Shown in pieces: positions 21,680 to 29,817 of a stretch of 37,627 nucleotides of DNA; positions within the stretch are counted from its first letter, which is position 1, and the number at the start of each line of letters is the position of its first letter. The notes beneath the pieces are model-generated. The model had not been told where the DNA came from, searched no databases, and saw only the letters and a program-made list of their open reading frames with translations. The stretch comes from Actinomadura viridilutea (lineage in GTDB: Bacteria; Actinomycetota; Actinomycetes; Streptosporangiales; Streptosporangiaceae), in assembly GCA_003001795.1 (NCBI GenBank), contig PVNI01000031.1, positions 1-37,627 on the forward strand, in the 5' to 3' direction. A program made the position numbers and the translations under genes.

Positions 21680-22950
21680 TCGTCCTCCTTCCCGGTCGGG
21701 GCCGGGCCGCGCCGCGACGACCCGTCGCGCGAGGCGCCGCGTCGAGGCGCGGCGGCCAGCACCTCGCGCGCCCGGATCCGCGCCCATGCGTCCGCGGCCA
21801 GCACGTCCTCGACGGACGAGCAGGACCGCATGGGCGTGTGCTCGGAGACGACCCGGGCCACTGAGTCGACGATGCCGGGGAACGACAGCCGACCGGCCAG
21901 GAACGCCGCGACGCACTCCTCGTTGGCCGCGTTGTAGACGGCGGGGGCGGTGCCGCCGATCCGACCGACTTCGCGCGCCAGTTCCACCGCGGGGAACGTG
22001 TCCTCGTCGAGCGGTTCGAACCGCCAGGTGTGCGCGCGGGTCCAGTCGACGGCGGGCGCGGCGTCGGGGACGCGGTGCGGCCAGTCCAGACCGAGCGCGA
22101 TCGGCAGGCGCATGTCCGGCGGACTGGCCTGGGCCAGCGTCGACCCGTCCACGAACTCCACCATCGAGTGGACGACGGACTGGGGGTGCACGACGACCTC
22201 GATGCGGTCCATCGGGACGTCGAACAGCAGGTGCGCCTCGATGACCTCCAGCCCCTTGTTGACCAAGGTGGCCGAGTTGATCGTGATGACCGGCCCCATG
22301 TTCCACGTGGGGTGGTTCAACGCCTGCTCGGGCGTGACGTCGGCCAACTCGGCTCGGGTACGGCCGCGGAACGGCCCCCCGCTGGCGGTCAGCACCAACC
22401 GGCGCACCTCCGCGGCCCGTCCGCCGCGCAGGCACTGCGCCAACGCCGAATGCTCCGAGTCGACCGGGACGATCTGCCCGGGCCGGGCCCGCTCGGCCAC
22501 CAGCGGGCCGCCGATGATCAACGACTCCTTGTTCGCCAACGCCAGCACGCGCCCCGCGTCCAACGCGGCGAGCGTCGACGACAGGCCGAGCGCCCCGGTC
22601 ACCCCGTTCAGCACCACGTCGCACGGCCACCGCGCCAGTTCGGCGACGGCGTCCGGGCCGGCCAGGACCTTGGGCGGCGCGGCCTCGCGGTCCGTGCACG
22701 CGGCGGCCAGCCGGGACCGCAGCTCCTCGGCGGCGCTCTCGTGCGGAACCGCGACGGCCTCGACGCCGAGCGCGGCCGCCTGCCGGGCGAGCAGGTCGAC
22801 ACGGCGGCCCCCGGCGGCCAGCCCGACGACCCGGAACCGCTCGGGATTGCGCGTGACGACGTCGACGGCCTGGGTGCCGATGGATCCGGTCGATCCGAGG
22901 ATGACCACGTCGCGGCGTGCGCCGCCGCGCGTGGTCTCCTCAGCGGTCAT
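21670..22950 (-). CDS. dxr: 1-deoxy-D-xylulose-5-phosphate reductoisomerase
   Basis: A 426-residue enzyme that converts DXP to 2-C-methyl-D-erythritol 4-phosphate with NADPH, the first committed step of the MEP isoprenoid pathway. Motifs: ILGSTGSIGTQ (NADPH loop), ALANKESLIIGG, PVDSEHSALAQ (metal and substrate), LTASGGPFRG, NHPTWNMGPVITINSATLVN and a C-terminal YNAANEECVAAFL. All catalytic parts are present. The last 25 residues are a Ser/Arg-rich tail not usual for the family. The ATG overlaps the qcrB stop (TGATG), and its end overlaps a sigma factor gene. Actinobacteria normally carry dxr next to rseP and ispG, so this may be a second, specialised copy. That cannot be checked from the window. 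Confidence 0.95.
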   Translation of the reverse strand: MTAEETTRGGARRDVVILGSTGSIGTQAVDVVTRNPERFRVVGLAAGGRRVDLLARQAAALGVEAVAVPHESAAEELRSRLAAACTDREAAPPKVLAGPDAVAELARWPCDVVLNGVTGALGLSSTLAALDAGRVLALANKESLIIGGPLVAERARPGQIVPVDSEHSALAQCLRGGRAAEVRRLVLTASGGPFRGRTRAELADVTPEQALNHPTWNMGPVITINSATLVNKGLEVIEAHLLFDVPMDRIEVVVHPQSVVHSMVEFVDGSTLAQASPPDMRLPIALGLDWPHRVPDAAPAVDWTRAHTWRFEPLDEDTFPAVELAREVGRIGGTAPAVYNAANEECVAAFLAGRLSFPGIVDSVARVVSEHTPMRSCSSVEDVLAADAWARIRAREVLAAAPRRGASRDGSSRRGPAPTGKEDECP

Positions 22951-24599
22951 CAGGCGTCCTCACCCGAGCCCTGCTCGATGGCCGCGGGCGTCTTGGCCAT
23001 CGCGCCGCGCTTCAGGTGCCCGTCGCCGTCGCCGTTGGTCAGGGAGCCGTCGACGTACGCGCGGTTGAGGGCGACCCGCACCTTGCCGATCGCGCGCCGG
23101 GCGACCGGCGCGGGGACGCCGTTGCCGTCGGAACCGGCGGGGATGCGCGGCAGCGTCTTGCGGGCGCGCAGCTTGGGCAGCTGGTCGGCGGACGGCGGCT
23201 TGTGGATCTCGGTCATCGCGCCCGACGGCGACCGCTTGATCACGCCCGTCTCGACGCCGTGCGCCAACGTCTCCTGGTCCCGGCGCTGCAGGCCCAGGCA
23301 GAGGTGGCGCGTGATGAAGAAGGCCAGGACCGGCCCGGCGAGGACGGCGAAGCGGAAGACCCACGTGGTCGCGAACAGCGGGACGTGGAAGGTCTTGGCG
23401 ATGACGTCGTTGCCGCCGGCCAGCCACAGCAGGCCGAAGAAGGTGACGCCGGCCGCCCCGATGCCGGTGCGGGTGGCGGCGTCGCGCGGCCGGTCGAGCA
23501 GGTTGTGGTAGCGCGGGTCGTTGGTGGCCCACCGTTCCAGGAACGGATAGAGCGCCAGCCCGGTGAAGAGCAGCCCCGGCACCACCAGGCCCGGGATGAT
23601 CAGGCTGAGGGTCAGCGTGTGCCCGAAGGCGGTGATCTCCCAGGAGGGCATGATGCGCAGCGCGCCCTCCAGCCAGCCCAGGTACCAGTCCGGCTGGGAT
23701 CCGGCGCTGATCTCCGAGGGCTGGTAGGGGCCGTACAGCCACACCGGGTTGATCTGCAGGAACGTGGCCAGCAGCGCGGTGACGCCGACGACGAACATGG
23801 CGAAGGCCGTGGTCTTCGCCACGAACACCGGGAAGAACGGCACGCCGATCTGGTTGCGCTCGGTCCGGCCGCGTCCGGGGAAGTGGGTGTGCATCACGCG
23901 CCAGGGCAGCACGATCCCGTGCAGCGGCACGAGCGCGAGCATGATCCCGGGGATCAGCAGCACGTGCAGGATGTAGAGCCTGGTCATCAGGTCCTCGCCG
24001 GGGAACTCCCCGCCGAAGAGGAAGAAGGCCAGGTAGCTGCCCACCACGGGGATCGCCATGACCATGCCGTGCGCGATGCGCAGCCCGGTGCCCGACAGCA
24101 GGTCGTCGGGCAGCGAGTAGCCCGCGAAGCCCTCGGCCAGGGAGAGCGCGAGCAGGGCGACGCCGAGGAGCCAGGAGACGTCGCGCGGTTTGCGGAATGC
24201 TCCGGTGAAGAAGATGCGGAGCATGTGGACCATCATGGCCGCGAGGAAGATGTTGGCGGCCCAGTGGTGGATCTGCCGCAGAAGCAGCCCGCCGCGCACC
24301 TCGAAGGAGATGTGCAGGACGGAGGCGTAGGCCTCGCTCATCCGCACTCCCTGCAGCGGCTCGTAGGCGCCGTCGTAGACCGTTTCCGCCATGCTGGGCT
24401 TGAAGAACAGGGTGAGGAACGCCCCGGTCAGCAGCAGGACGAAAAAGGAGTACAGCGCGATCTCGCCGAGCAGGAACGACCAGTGATCGGGGAACGCCTT
24501 GCGCATGGCGCGGCGGAAGAACGACGAGGATCCGAAGCGCTCGTCTATCGCGTCGGCCGCGCCGAGCACCTTGCCTTCCACTGACATCCGTGTACTCAC
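22950..24599 (-). CDS. qcrB: Cytochrome bc1 complex cytochrome b subunit, solitary copy
   Basis: A 549-residue membrane protein of the actinobacterial QcrB type, which oxidises menaquinol. Haem-ligand histidines lie in RQIHHWAANIF with MMVHML (helix B) and in LRIAHGMVMAIP with LYILHVLL (helix D). The Qo-site motif PDWYLG and the long actinobacterial cytoplasmic tail (from about residue 440) are present. Eight or more membrane segments are visible. The frame starts at a GTG (24599); an ATG four codons later is also possible. The usual partners qcrC and qcrA are not upstream. Instead it is coupled to dxr. It may supply a paralogous subunit to the standard complex or act with other partners. The promoter region contains the TGTGACATCG motif. 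Confidence 0.93.
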   Translation of the reverse strand: MSTRMSVEGKVLGAADAIDERFGSSSFFRRAMRKAFPDHWSFLLGEIALYSFFVLLLTGAFLTLFFKPSMAETVYDGAYEPLQGVRMSEAYASVLHISFEVRGGLLLRQIHHWAANIFLAAMMVHMLRIFFTGAFRKPRDVSWLLGVALLALSLAEGFAGYSLPDDLLSGTGLRIAHGMVMAIPVVGSYLAFFLFGGEFPGEDLMTRLYILHVLLIPGIMLALVPLHGIVLPWRVMHTHFPGRGRTERNQIGVPFFPVFVAKTTAFAMFVVGVTALLATFLQINPVWLYGPYQPSEISAGSQPDWYLGWLEGALRIMPSWEITAFGHTLTLSLIIPGLVVPGLLFTGLALYPFLERWATNDPRYHNLLDRPRDAATRTGIGAAGVTFFGLLWLAGGNDVIAKTFHVPLFATTWVFRFAVLAGPVLAFFITRHLCLGLQRRDQETLAHGVETGVIKRSPSGAMTEIHKPPSADQLPKLRARKTLPRIPAGSDGNGVPAPVARRAIGKVRVALNRAYVDGSLTNGDGDGHLKRGAMAKTPAAIEQGSGEDA

Positions 24600-24670
24600 C
24601 AGCCTTCGACAGCCCAGTCGGGACCCGAACAGCTCTCCATCTCCCGTGAAGACGCGAGCGGCCGCCGAAA

Positions 24671-24715
24671 TGTGACATCGGGCGGCGGAGCCCGTGGTCG
24701 GGGCGGCGATGTCAC
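24671..24715. promoter_or_regulatory. Inverted GTGACATCG sites upstream of qcrB
   Basis: GTGACATCG (24672-24680) and CGATGTCAC (24707-24715) are exact reverse complements, 26 bases apart, in the 247-bp gap between qcrB (minus) and the small gene at 24847 (plus). The same core recurs at 27936-27948 before the LuxR-type regulator and at 28313-28326; the last site shares 14 identical bases with this one. It is a likely operator pair for a shared regulator. Confidence 0.5.
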
Positions 24716-24846
24716 GCCGAAAGGGGCGCCGCGCGTCTTCATTGGTGACCGGTCATGGCTCGGGCACGACCTGGCCGGCGGCCGCAGCTCTCCACCCCCG
24801 TGCGGTGCCCCGTCATGCGGGGCGAGCCCTTTCAGTGAGGTGAGAC

Positions 24847-25398
24847 ATGGACTCCGCTCCGGAGACCGCCTACGCCGACCCGAAAGCTTGGAAGGTCGAC
24901 GCGGACGCCAGCGAGGCGACCCTGTCGCTGATGGACCGGCGGGGACCGCGTCCCCTGCTCCGGTTGACGGATTTCCACGGTTCCTTCTACCTGCGGCCGA
25001 ACGGGGACTTGGCGGGGTTCGCGCTGCACCTGGAACTGCCCCCGGAGGCGAGGTCGTCATGGCCGGGCGGGCAGGCCGCGCCGTCGCTCTTCTGGGAGTC
25101 GGTCAACCTGCGGCCGTCGCGGGAACGCGGGCTGATCGGACGCGGCCGGCTCTGCCTGGGCCGCCGCGAGACGTGGTCGACCGTGTCGGGGATGTGCACG
25201 CGGGTGCCGTGCCGCGATTCCGAGCTGCCCTATCTGAAGATCGTGCTGGACACCATGTTCGCCTCGCTGGCGCTGCGCTGGCCGGCCGAGGCGGCCCGCC
25301 ACTTCCGGCCGGTGACGCTGCAGCTGTTCACCGAGATCCGGCCGAGGGGCGGGTCCGCCCCGCGCCGGTCGGACGCTCCCCAGGGGCCGTCCGCCTGA
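24847..25398 (+). CDS. Conserved-looking protein of unknown function
   Basis: A 183-residue soluble protein behind a GAGGTGAG ribosome site. I do not recognise a family. The opening (KAWKVDADASEATLSLMD, then LLRLTDFHGSFYLRPNGDLA) is faintly like YceI-type lipid-binding beta-barrels, but no family signature is complete. The centre has ETWSTVSGMCTRVPCRDSEL with two close cysteines. There is no signal peptide and no membrane segment. The C-terminal 20 residues are low-complexity. It is divergent from qcrB, shares that control region, and faces the LuxR-type regulator gene convergently. That placement suggests common regulation with the qcrB operon. Codon use is like its neighbours, so it looks like a real gene. 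Confidence 0.75.
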   Translation: MDSAPETAYADPKAWKVDADASEATLSLMDRRGPRPLLRLTDFHGSFYLRPNGDLAGFALHLELPPEARSSWPGGQAAPSLFWESVNLRPSRERGLIGRGRLCLGRRETWSTVSGMCTRVPCRDSELPYLKIVLDTMFASLALRWPAEAARHFRPVTLQLFTEIRPRGGSAPRRSDAPQGPSA

Positions 25399-25415
25399 CA
25401 GGGCGGCCCGCGGTG

Positions 25416-27830
25416 TCAGGAGACCGTTCTCCGGTAGCCGGCGTTCTCCTGGGTCTGCCGATGCGTCACCCAGTTGGCCACGTGCACCCTCGACGAGCAG
25501 TTGAGCTTGCGCATGATCTTTCGAAGGTGGTTGACCGCCGTCCATTCGGCGATGCCCAGCCGCCGGGCGATCTCCCGGTTGGTCAGGCCGTGCGCGACCA
25601 GCTCGGCCACCTCGTGCTCGCGCTGGGTCAGCGGGCTCACCAGTTCGAGGTCGAACCTGCGGGGGGTTCTGGCGTCCTGGGGGACGGGCTGGAGGGCCGT
25701 CGCGATCGCGCGGCGCGCGGACGTGCGGCGCCCCTCGTCCCAGGCGGCGCCGAACGCGGCGCCGCCGAGCCGGATCCGGGCGCGCTCGACCAGGTCGTCG
25801 AGCGCCGGCCGCAGGTGGTCGGGCGCCGGGACGCCCAGTTCGCCGCGCAGGGCGCCCGCGGCCGACAGCAGCACGGCGCAGCGCCGCCAGCGTTCCCGGT
25901 CGCGGCCGTGGCGCGCCAGGATGTCCGCGGCGGTCTCCAGGCAGCCGGGCACCGCGGTCGCCTCGGTGCCGTCGGCCAGCAGCTCCAGCGCCCGGCCGAC
26001 CAGTTCCTCGGCGCGGGACAGGTCGCCGCGCTGCGCGGCGACGCCGCCGAGCACGGCGCAGCCGATCGCCTCTTCCCGGGCGTCGCCGAGCCAGCGGAAC
26101 GTCTCGATCGCCGAGTCGGCGAGCCGCGCCGCCTCGGCGAGGTCGCCGAGGTCGCGGCGCACCGCGGCCAGGTCGCGCGTCGCGCGGCCGTGCCCGTGCG
26201 CGTCCCCGCTCGAGCGGCGGGCCGCCGCGGCCTCGCGCAGCAGATCGGCCGCGGCGTCCAGGTCCCCGCGCAGGTACGCGGCCGTGCCGAGATGGTGCAG
26301 GCATGCGGCGGCGCCTCGGTGGTCGCCCACGGTCCGGCACCTCTCCCGCGCGCGTCCGACCCGTTCCTCGGCGTCGTCCTCGCGTAGCAGGACGCTCAGT
26401 TCCGCGGCCGCCTCCAGGGCCGCGGCCTCCTGCTCGCGGGTGAGGCCGCCCACCGCCAGGGCCCGGTTCAACCGGTCCAAACCGTCGCGCAGTCGACCCG
26501 ACGCGATCAGGTACGGTCGCAGCGCGGTGGCCAGGGCGGCGGCCTCCCCGCCGTCGAAACGTTCCACGAAGAAGTCGAAGGCCGCCTCCAGTTCCCGGTT
26601 CCACCGGGTGAGCTGCCGGCTCCAGCTGCCCTGTTGCGGGCCGCGCAACTCGTGCTCGGCCGCCTGGGCGACCGCGAGGAAGTAGGCGGCGTGCGCCTGC
26701 TCCACGCGTTCCAGCTCTCCGGCCTGGCGCAGCGCGTTGAGCGCGAAGGAGCGCACGGTGCCCAGCATGGAGAAGCCGAGCTCGCCGTTGCCCTGGTCCT
26801 CCTGGGTCAGCAGGTTCTTGTCGACCAGGGTGGACAGCAGCGCGTCCACCGGCTCGGCGGACGGCGGCACCACCGCGTGGGCCGCGCTGATCCCGAACGC
26901 GCCGGTGAAGACCGCCAGCCGGATGAATCCGGACCATTCGGTCTCGGTGAGCCGGTCGCAGCTGCGCGCGATCGCGGCCTTCATGCTCAGGTGCTGGGAC
27001 AGCGTGTCGGCCCGGCTTCCGTACAGGCAGTCCAGTCCCTCGTCCAACGCGTCGAGCAACGCGCCCGGCGTCAGCAGTTTCAGCCGGGACGCCGCCAGTT
27101 CGATCGCCAGCGGCAGGCCGTCGAGCCGCCGGCACAGCTCGGCGACGGTGTCCCGGTTCTCGTCGGTGAGGTCGAATCCCGGGCGCACCACCCTGGCCCG
27201 CTGCAGGAGGAGTTCGACGGACGGCACGTGCGCGAGGTGCTCCGGGGACGTGTCCGGCCCCGGGACCGGCAGGGGGGCGAGGCGGAACAGCGCACGCTCG
27301 TACAGGTGGGGGGCCTCCTGTCCGACGACCAGCACACGCAGCTGCGGGCATTCGGCGAGCAAGGGGCGGGCGAGGGCGGCGACCTCGTCCATGAGGTCCT
27401 CGCAGTGGTCGAGGACGAGCAGAGCCTCCCGGTCGCCGAACCACTCGGCGATGCGGGCCAGCGGGGGACGCCCCTCCGGTTCGAGCCGCCCGTCCGCCGG
27501 CTCCAGCGCCCGGCTCAGCCGTTCGGCCAGACCGGCTCCGCGCTCCAGCCGCCCCAGGTCCACGTAGCAGCCGCCGTCGAGCTTGGCGCACAGTTCCTCG
27601 AAGAGGGCGACCGCCAGTCGGCTCTTGCCGACGCCGGCCGGGCCGGTGAGCGCCACCATCCGCGCCGCGGGGGCCAGGAGCAGCTCACGCAGCGCCTCCA
27701 GCTCCGCGGCGCGTCCAATCAGCGGGCCGATGGAAAAGAACAGGTCGGCCGGACCGCGTCCGTCCGCACCGCCATCCAGTTGCACGAAGCGTGGCGTGGT
27801 GGGTCGCGTGAATCGTTGCATGGCATGCAT
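25416..27830 (-). CDS. Large STAND ATPase regulator with LuxR-type DNA-binding domain
   Basis: An 804-residue cytoplasmic transcription factor of the LAL/MalT-like kind. Residues about 35-330 are the NB-ARC/STAND ATPase: Walker A GPAGVGKSRL (63-72), Walker B LLVLDHCEDLMD, the GLPLAIELAASRL box and a winged-helix segment. About 340-720 is a helical tetratricopeptide-like sensor. The last 65 residues are a LuxR helix-turn-helix (SPLTQREHEVAELVAHGLTN, then REIARRLGIAEWTAVNHLRK). Ligand binding to the sensor normally drives ATP-dependent oligomerisation and promoter activation. A second ATG three codons in is possible. About 500 bp of AT-rich DNA with several palindromes lies upstream. The TGTGACATCG sites there and before qcrB suggest it controls itself and the qcrB-dxr-sigma operon (inference). 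Confidence 0.9.
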   Translation of the reverse strand: MHAMQRFTRPTTPRFVQLDGGADGRGPADLFFSIGPLIGRAAELEALRELLLAPAARMVALTGPAGVGKSRLAVALFEELCAKLDGGCYVDLGRLERGAGLAERLSRALEPADGRLEPEGRPPLARIAEWFGDREALLVLDHCEDLMDEVAALARPLLAECPQLRVLVVGQEAPHLYERALFRLAPLPVPGPDTSPEHLAHVPSVELLLQRARVVRPGFDLTDENRDTVAELCRRLDGLPLAIELAASRLKLLTPGALLDALDEGLDCLYGSRADTLSQHLSMKAAIARSCDRLTETEWSGFIRLAVFTGAFGISAAHAVVPPSAEPVDALLSTLVDKNLLTQEDQGNGELGFSMLGTVRSFALNALRQAGELERVEQAHAAYFLAVAQAAEHELRGPQQGSWSRQLTRWNRELEAAFDFFVERFDGGEAAALATALRPYLIASGRLRDGLDRLNRALAVGGLTREQEAAALEAAAELSVLLREDDAEERVGRARERCRTVGDHRGAAACLHHLGTAAYLRGDLDAAADLLREAAAARRSSGDAHGHGRATRDLAAVRRDLGDLAEAARLADSAIETFRWLGDAREEAIGCAVLGGVAAQRGDLSRAEELVGRALELLADGTEATAVPGCLETAADILARHGRDRERWRRCAVLLSAAGALRGELGVPAPDHLRPALDDLVERARIRLGGAAFGAAWDEGRRTSARRAIATALQPVPQDARTPRRFDLELVSPLTQREHEVAELVAHGLTNREIARRLGIAEWTAVNHLRKIMRKLNCSSRVHVANWVTHRQTQENAGYRRTVS

Positions 27831-27865
27831 AGCTGCTCATTTCCCGGCCTCGGACGAGCGCCCCC

Positions 27866-27948
27866 TGACATCACCCCGTCGACAGCCTGCGATATCACAT
27901 GGATACGTTTCTACAATGAATACAGCATAACCACCCGATGTGACATCG
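27866..27948. promoter_or_regulatory. TGACATC-type sites upstream of the STAND/LuxR regulator
   Basis: Three related sequences lie 36-118 bases before the regulator's start at 27830: TGACATCA (27866-27873), CGATATCACAT (27890-27900) and the palindrome CGATGT-G-ACATCG (27936-27948). The last contains TGTGACATCG, the core also found at 24671 and 28312. The clustering suggests autoregulation. Confidence 0.45.
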
Positions 27949-28336
27949 ACAACAACAAGTATTGCCATACATGTAACGAGGGGAAGGCCCGCGGCGGCCG
28001 AACCTACTCTTAAGAGAGGGTCGAGATTTACGCAGATGGGCACGCCCGCACGCGGCCCGACCCGACCACGGAACACACGAGGCCCAATATGCGAGCGCCA
28101 GGGTCACATATACCTTACCCCGCCATGATCATCAAGTGGCGGATCAGCAAATCCCTAATACGCCCTCACGCACAGTGACAATTGTCAGGCAGCACGGATT
28201 CGCCGTTCGGGGAAGTTCAAAAATCAACTGGATGCCTCCCTGGGCGCACCAGTCGAAGGACATGCGCGCCGGCGAGTACTCCGCCATTTAAGACGCACGG
28301 GGCACCCTCGCTGTGACATCGCCGCCGGGCGGACGG
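27949..28336. other. AT-rich gap with further palindromes and a motif copy
   Basis: No gene is visible. The gap holds CTCTTAAGAG (28007-28016), the perfect palindrome TGACAATTGTCA (28176-28187) and a TGTGACATCG core at 28312-28321, whose extended form GTGACATCGCCGCC equals the minus-strand sequence at 24702-24715. The base composition is much less GC-rich than in the flanking genes, typical of a long control region or of foreign DNA. Confidence 0.5.
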
Positions 28337-29026
28337 CTACAGATACGTTGACCGCATGCGGACGTCGGCGAGCATCCGGCCGGCGCTGCCCTCGAACACC
28401 ACCGACCCGGCCTCCAGCACGCAGGCGCGCCCCGCCACCGACATCACGACCTCCGCCGCCTGCTCGGCGAGCAGGATCGCGGTGCCCATCGCACCGATGT
28501 CGCCGAGCCGCAGCAGGATCTCGTCGACGCTCTTGGGCGCCAGCCCGTAGGACACGTCGTCGATCATCAGCAGGCCGGGCCGTCCCATCATCGCCCGGGC
28601 GATGGCGCACATGCGCCGCTCGCCGTACGGCAGCGTGCCGGCGGCGCGGTCCAGGCGCCGACGCAGCACGGGGAACAGCTCCAGGACGGGCTCCATGTCG
28701 ATCCGGTCCTCCCGCAGGGCCCCCAGCCTGAGGTTCTCCGCGACCGTCAGCCCGTCGAACAGCGCGCCGTCCTCCGGGACGAGGGCCAGACCGCGGCGCG
28801 CGAGCCGTTCGACCGGCATGCCGGTGACGTCCCGTCCGCCCAGCCGCACCGTCCCGCCCCGGACGGGGATCAGCCCGGCCACCGCGTGCAGCAGCGTGGT
28901 CTTGCCCGCCCCCGCCGGACCGACCAGCGCGACGATCTCGCCGGCGGCGACGTCCAGGTCCACGCCGTTGAGGACGCGGCCGCGCCCGGGACCGGCGACC
29001 AGGCCGCGCACCGACAGCAGGTTCAT
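28337..29026 (-). CDS. livF: Branched-chain amino acid-type ABC transporter ATPase
   Basis: A 229-residue ABC ATPase of the LivF type. Walker A is GPAGAGKTTLL, the signature is LPYGERR, and Walker B is GLLMIDD. The residue after the Walker B Asp is Asp rather than the usual catalytic Glu, which would slow hydrolysis. The family-typical ALVPEDGALFDGLTVAENL (Q-loop area, with Glu in place of the usual Gln/Arg context) is present, but the H-loop His is replaced by Glu in ILLAEQAAEVVM. It is coupled to livG by an ATGA overlap and is the last gene of the transporter operon. The changed residues suggest an asymmetric ATPase pair. The substrate cannot be inferred. Confidence 0.9.
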   Translation of the reverse strand: MNLLSVRGLVAGPGRGRVLNGVDLDVAAGEIVALVGPAGAGKTTLLHAVAGLIPVRGGTVRLGGRDVTGMPVERLARRGLALVPEDGALFDGLTVAENLRLGALREDRIDMEPVLELFPVLRRRLDRAAGTLPYGERRMCAIARAMMGRPGLLMIDDVSYGLAPKSVDEILLRLGDIGAMGTAILLAEQAAEVVMSVAGRACVLEAGSVVFEGSAGRMLADVRMRSTYL

Positions 29027-29817
29027 CCGCCCTGGGGACGGCCGTACCGGGCCCGCAGGCAGCTCTCGACCGCACGCGGATGCCCTACGACGTCATACGG
29101 AGCGCCCATCAGCAGCTTCCTGCCCTTCTCCATGGTCAGCACCTGATCGCTCACCGCCAAGATGATCTTCAAGACGTGCTCCACGCACAAGATCGTCATC
29201 CCCGAGTCGCGCAGTCGGCGCAGCACGTCGAGGCACTGCTCCGCCTCGGACGGCCGCAGCCCGGCCATCAGCTCGTCGAGCAGCAGCAGGCTCGGCCGCA
29301 GCGCCAGCGCCCTCGCCAGCTCCAGCCGTCGGGCGTCGGCCAGGCCCAGGCGATCGGGCGGCGTCCCGGGCGCGGCGGTGAACCCGACCTCTTCCAGCAG
29401 CTCGTCGGCGAGCGCGGCGACGGCGCGGCGGCCGCTTACGCGGTACCGGCCGTGCAGCACGCCGACGGCCACGTTGTCGCGGGCGCTCATGTCGGGGAAC
29501 ACCCGGGGGACCTGGAAGGTCCGCGCGACGCCCGCCGCGACCGCCTGCCACGGCCTGGCCCCGGTGATGTCGCGGCCGTGCACCACGACCCGTCCGCGCG
29601 CCGGGCGCAGCTGGCCGCCGATCACGTTGATCAGGGTGCTCTTCCCCGCCCCGTTGGGACCGATCACGCCGAGGATCTGTCCGGCCGGCACGGTCAGCGA
29701 CAGGTCGTTCAGCGCCCAGCACGTCCCGAGCCGGACGGCCAGGTCGCGCACCTGCACGGCGGGCGCGTGCCCCTCCGGCGGACCCGCCGGGCCGAAGACC
29801 CGCCGATCGGCGCTCAC
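29023..29817 (-). CDS. livG: Branched-chain amino acid-type ABC transporter ATPase
   Basis: A 264-residue ABC ATPase of the LivG type. Walker A is GPNGAGKSTLINVIGG, the Q-loop region is VARTFQVPRVFPDMSARDNV, Walker B is SLLLLDELMAGL, and the H-loop is CVEHVLKII. The signature motif, usually LSYGQQR or similar, reads LGLADARRLE, so the canonical LSGGQ-like loop is altered. The GTG start at 29817 overlaps the livM stop (GTGA). It pairs with LivF to energise the LivHM channel. Overall length and order are normal for HAAT-family importers. Confidence 0.9.
   Translation of the reverse strand: MSADRRVFGPAGPPEGHAPAVQVRDLAVRLGTCWALNDLSLTVPAGQILGVIGPNGAGKSTLINVIGGQLRPARGRVVVHGRDITGARPWQAVAAGVARTFQVPRVFPDMSARDNVAVGVLHGRYRVSGRRAVAALADELLEEVGFTAAPGTPPDRLGLADARRLELARALALRPSLLLLDELMAGLRPSEAEQCLDVLRRLRDSGMTILCVEHVLKIILAVSDQVLTMEKGRKLLMGAPYDVVGHPRAVESCLRARYGRPQGG

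Noticed and set aside
22917..24584. 555-codon plus-strand frame, Glu/Gln/His-rich
   Set aside because: Antisense to qcrB, whose haem ligands and membrane segments are clear.
25057..27591. 844-codon minus-strand frame, Arg/Gly/Pro-rich
   Set aside because: An alternative frame of the STAND/LuxR gene. The 804-residue frame has Walker motifs and the LuxR domain.
28007..28016. CTCTTAAGAG palindrome as an operator
   Set aside because: A single 10-bp palindrome with no second copy and no placement relative to a promoter; it can be chance in AT-rich DNA.
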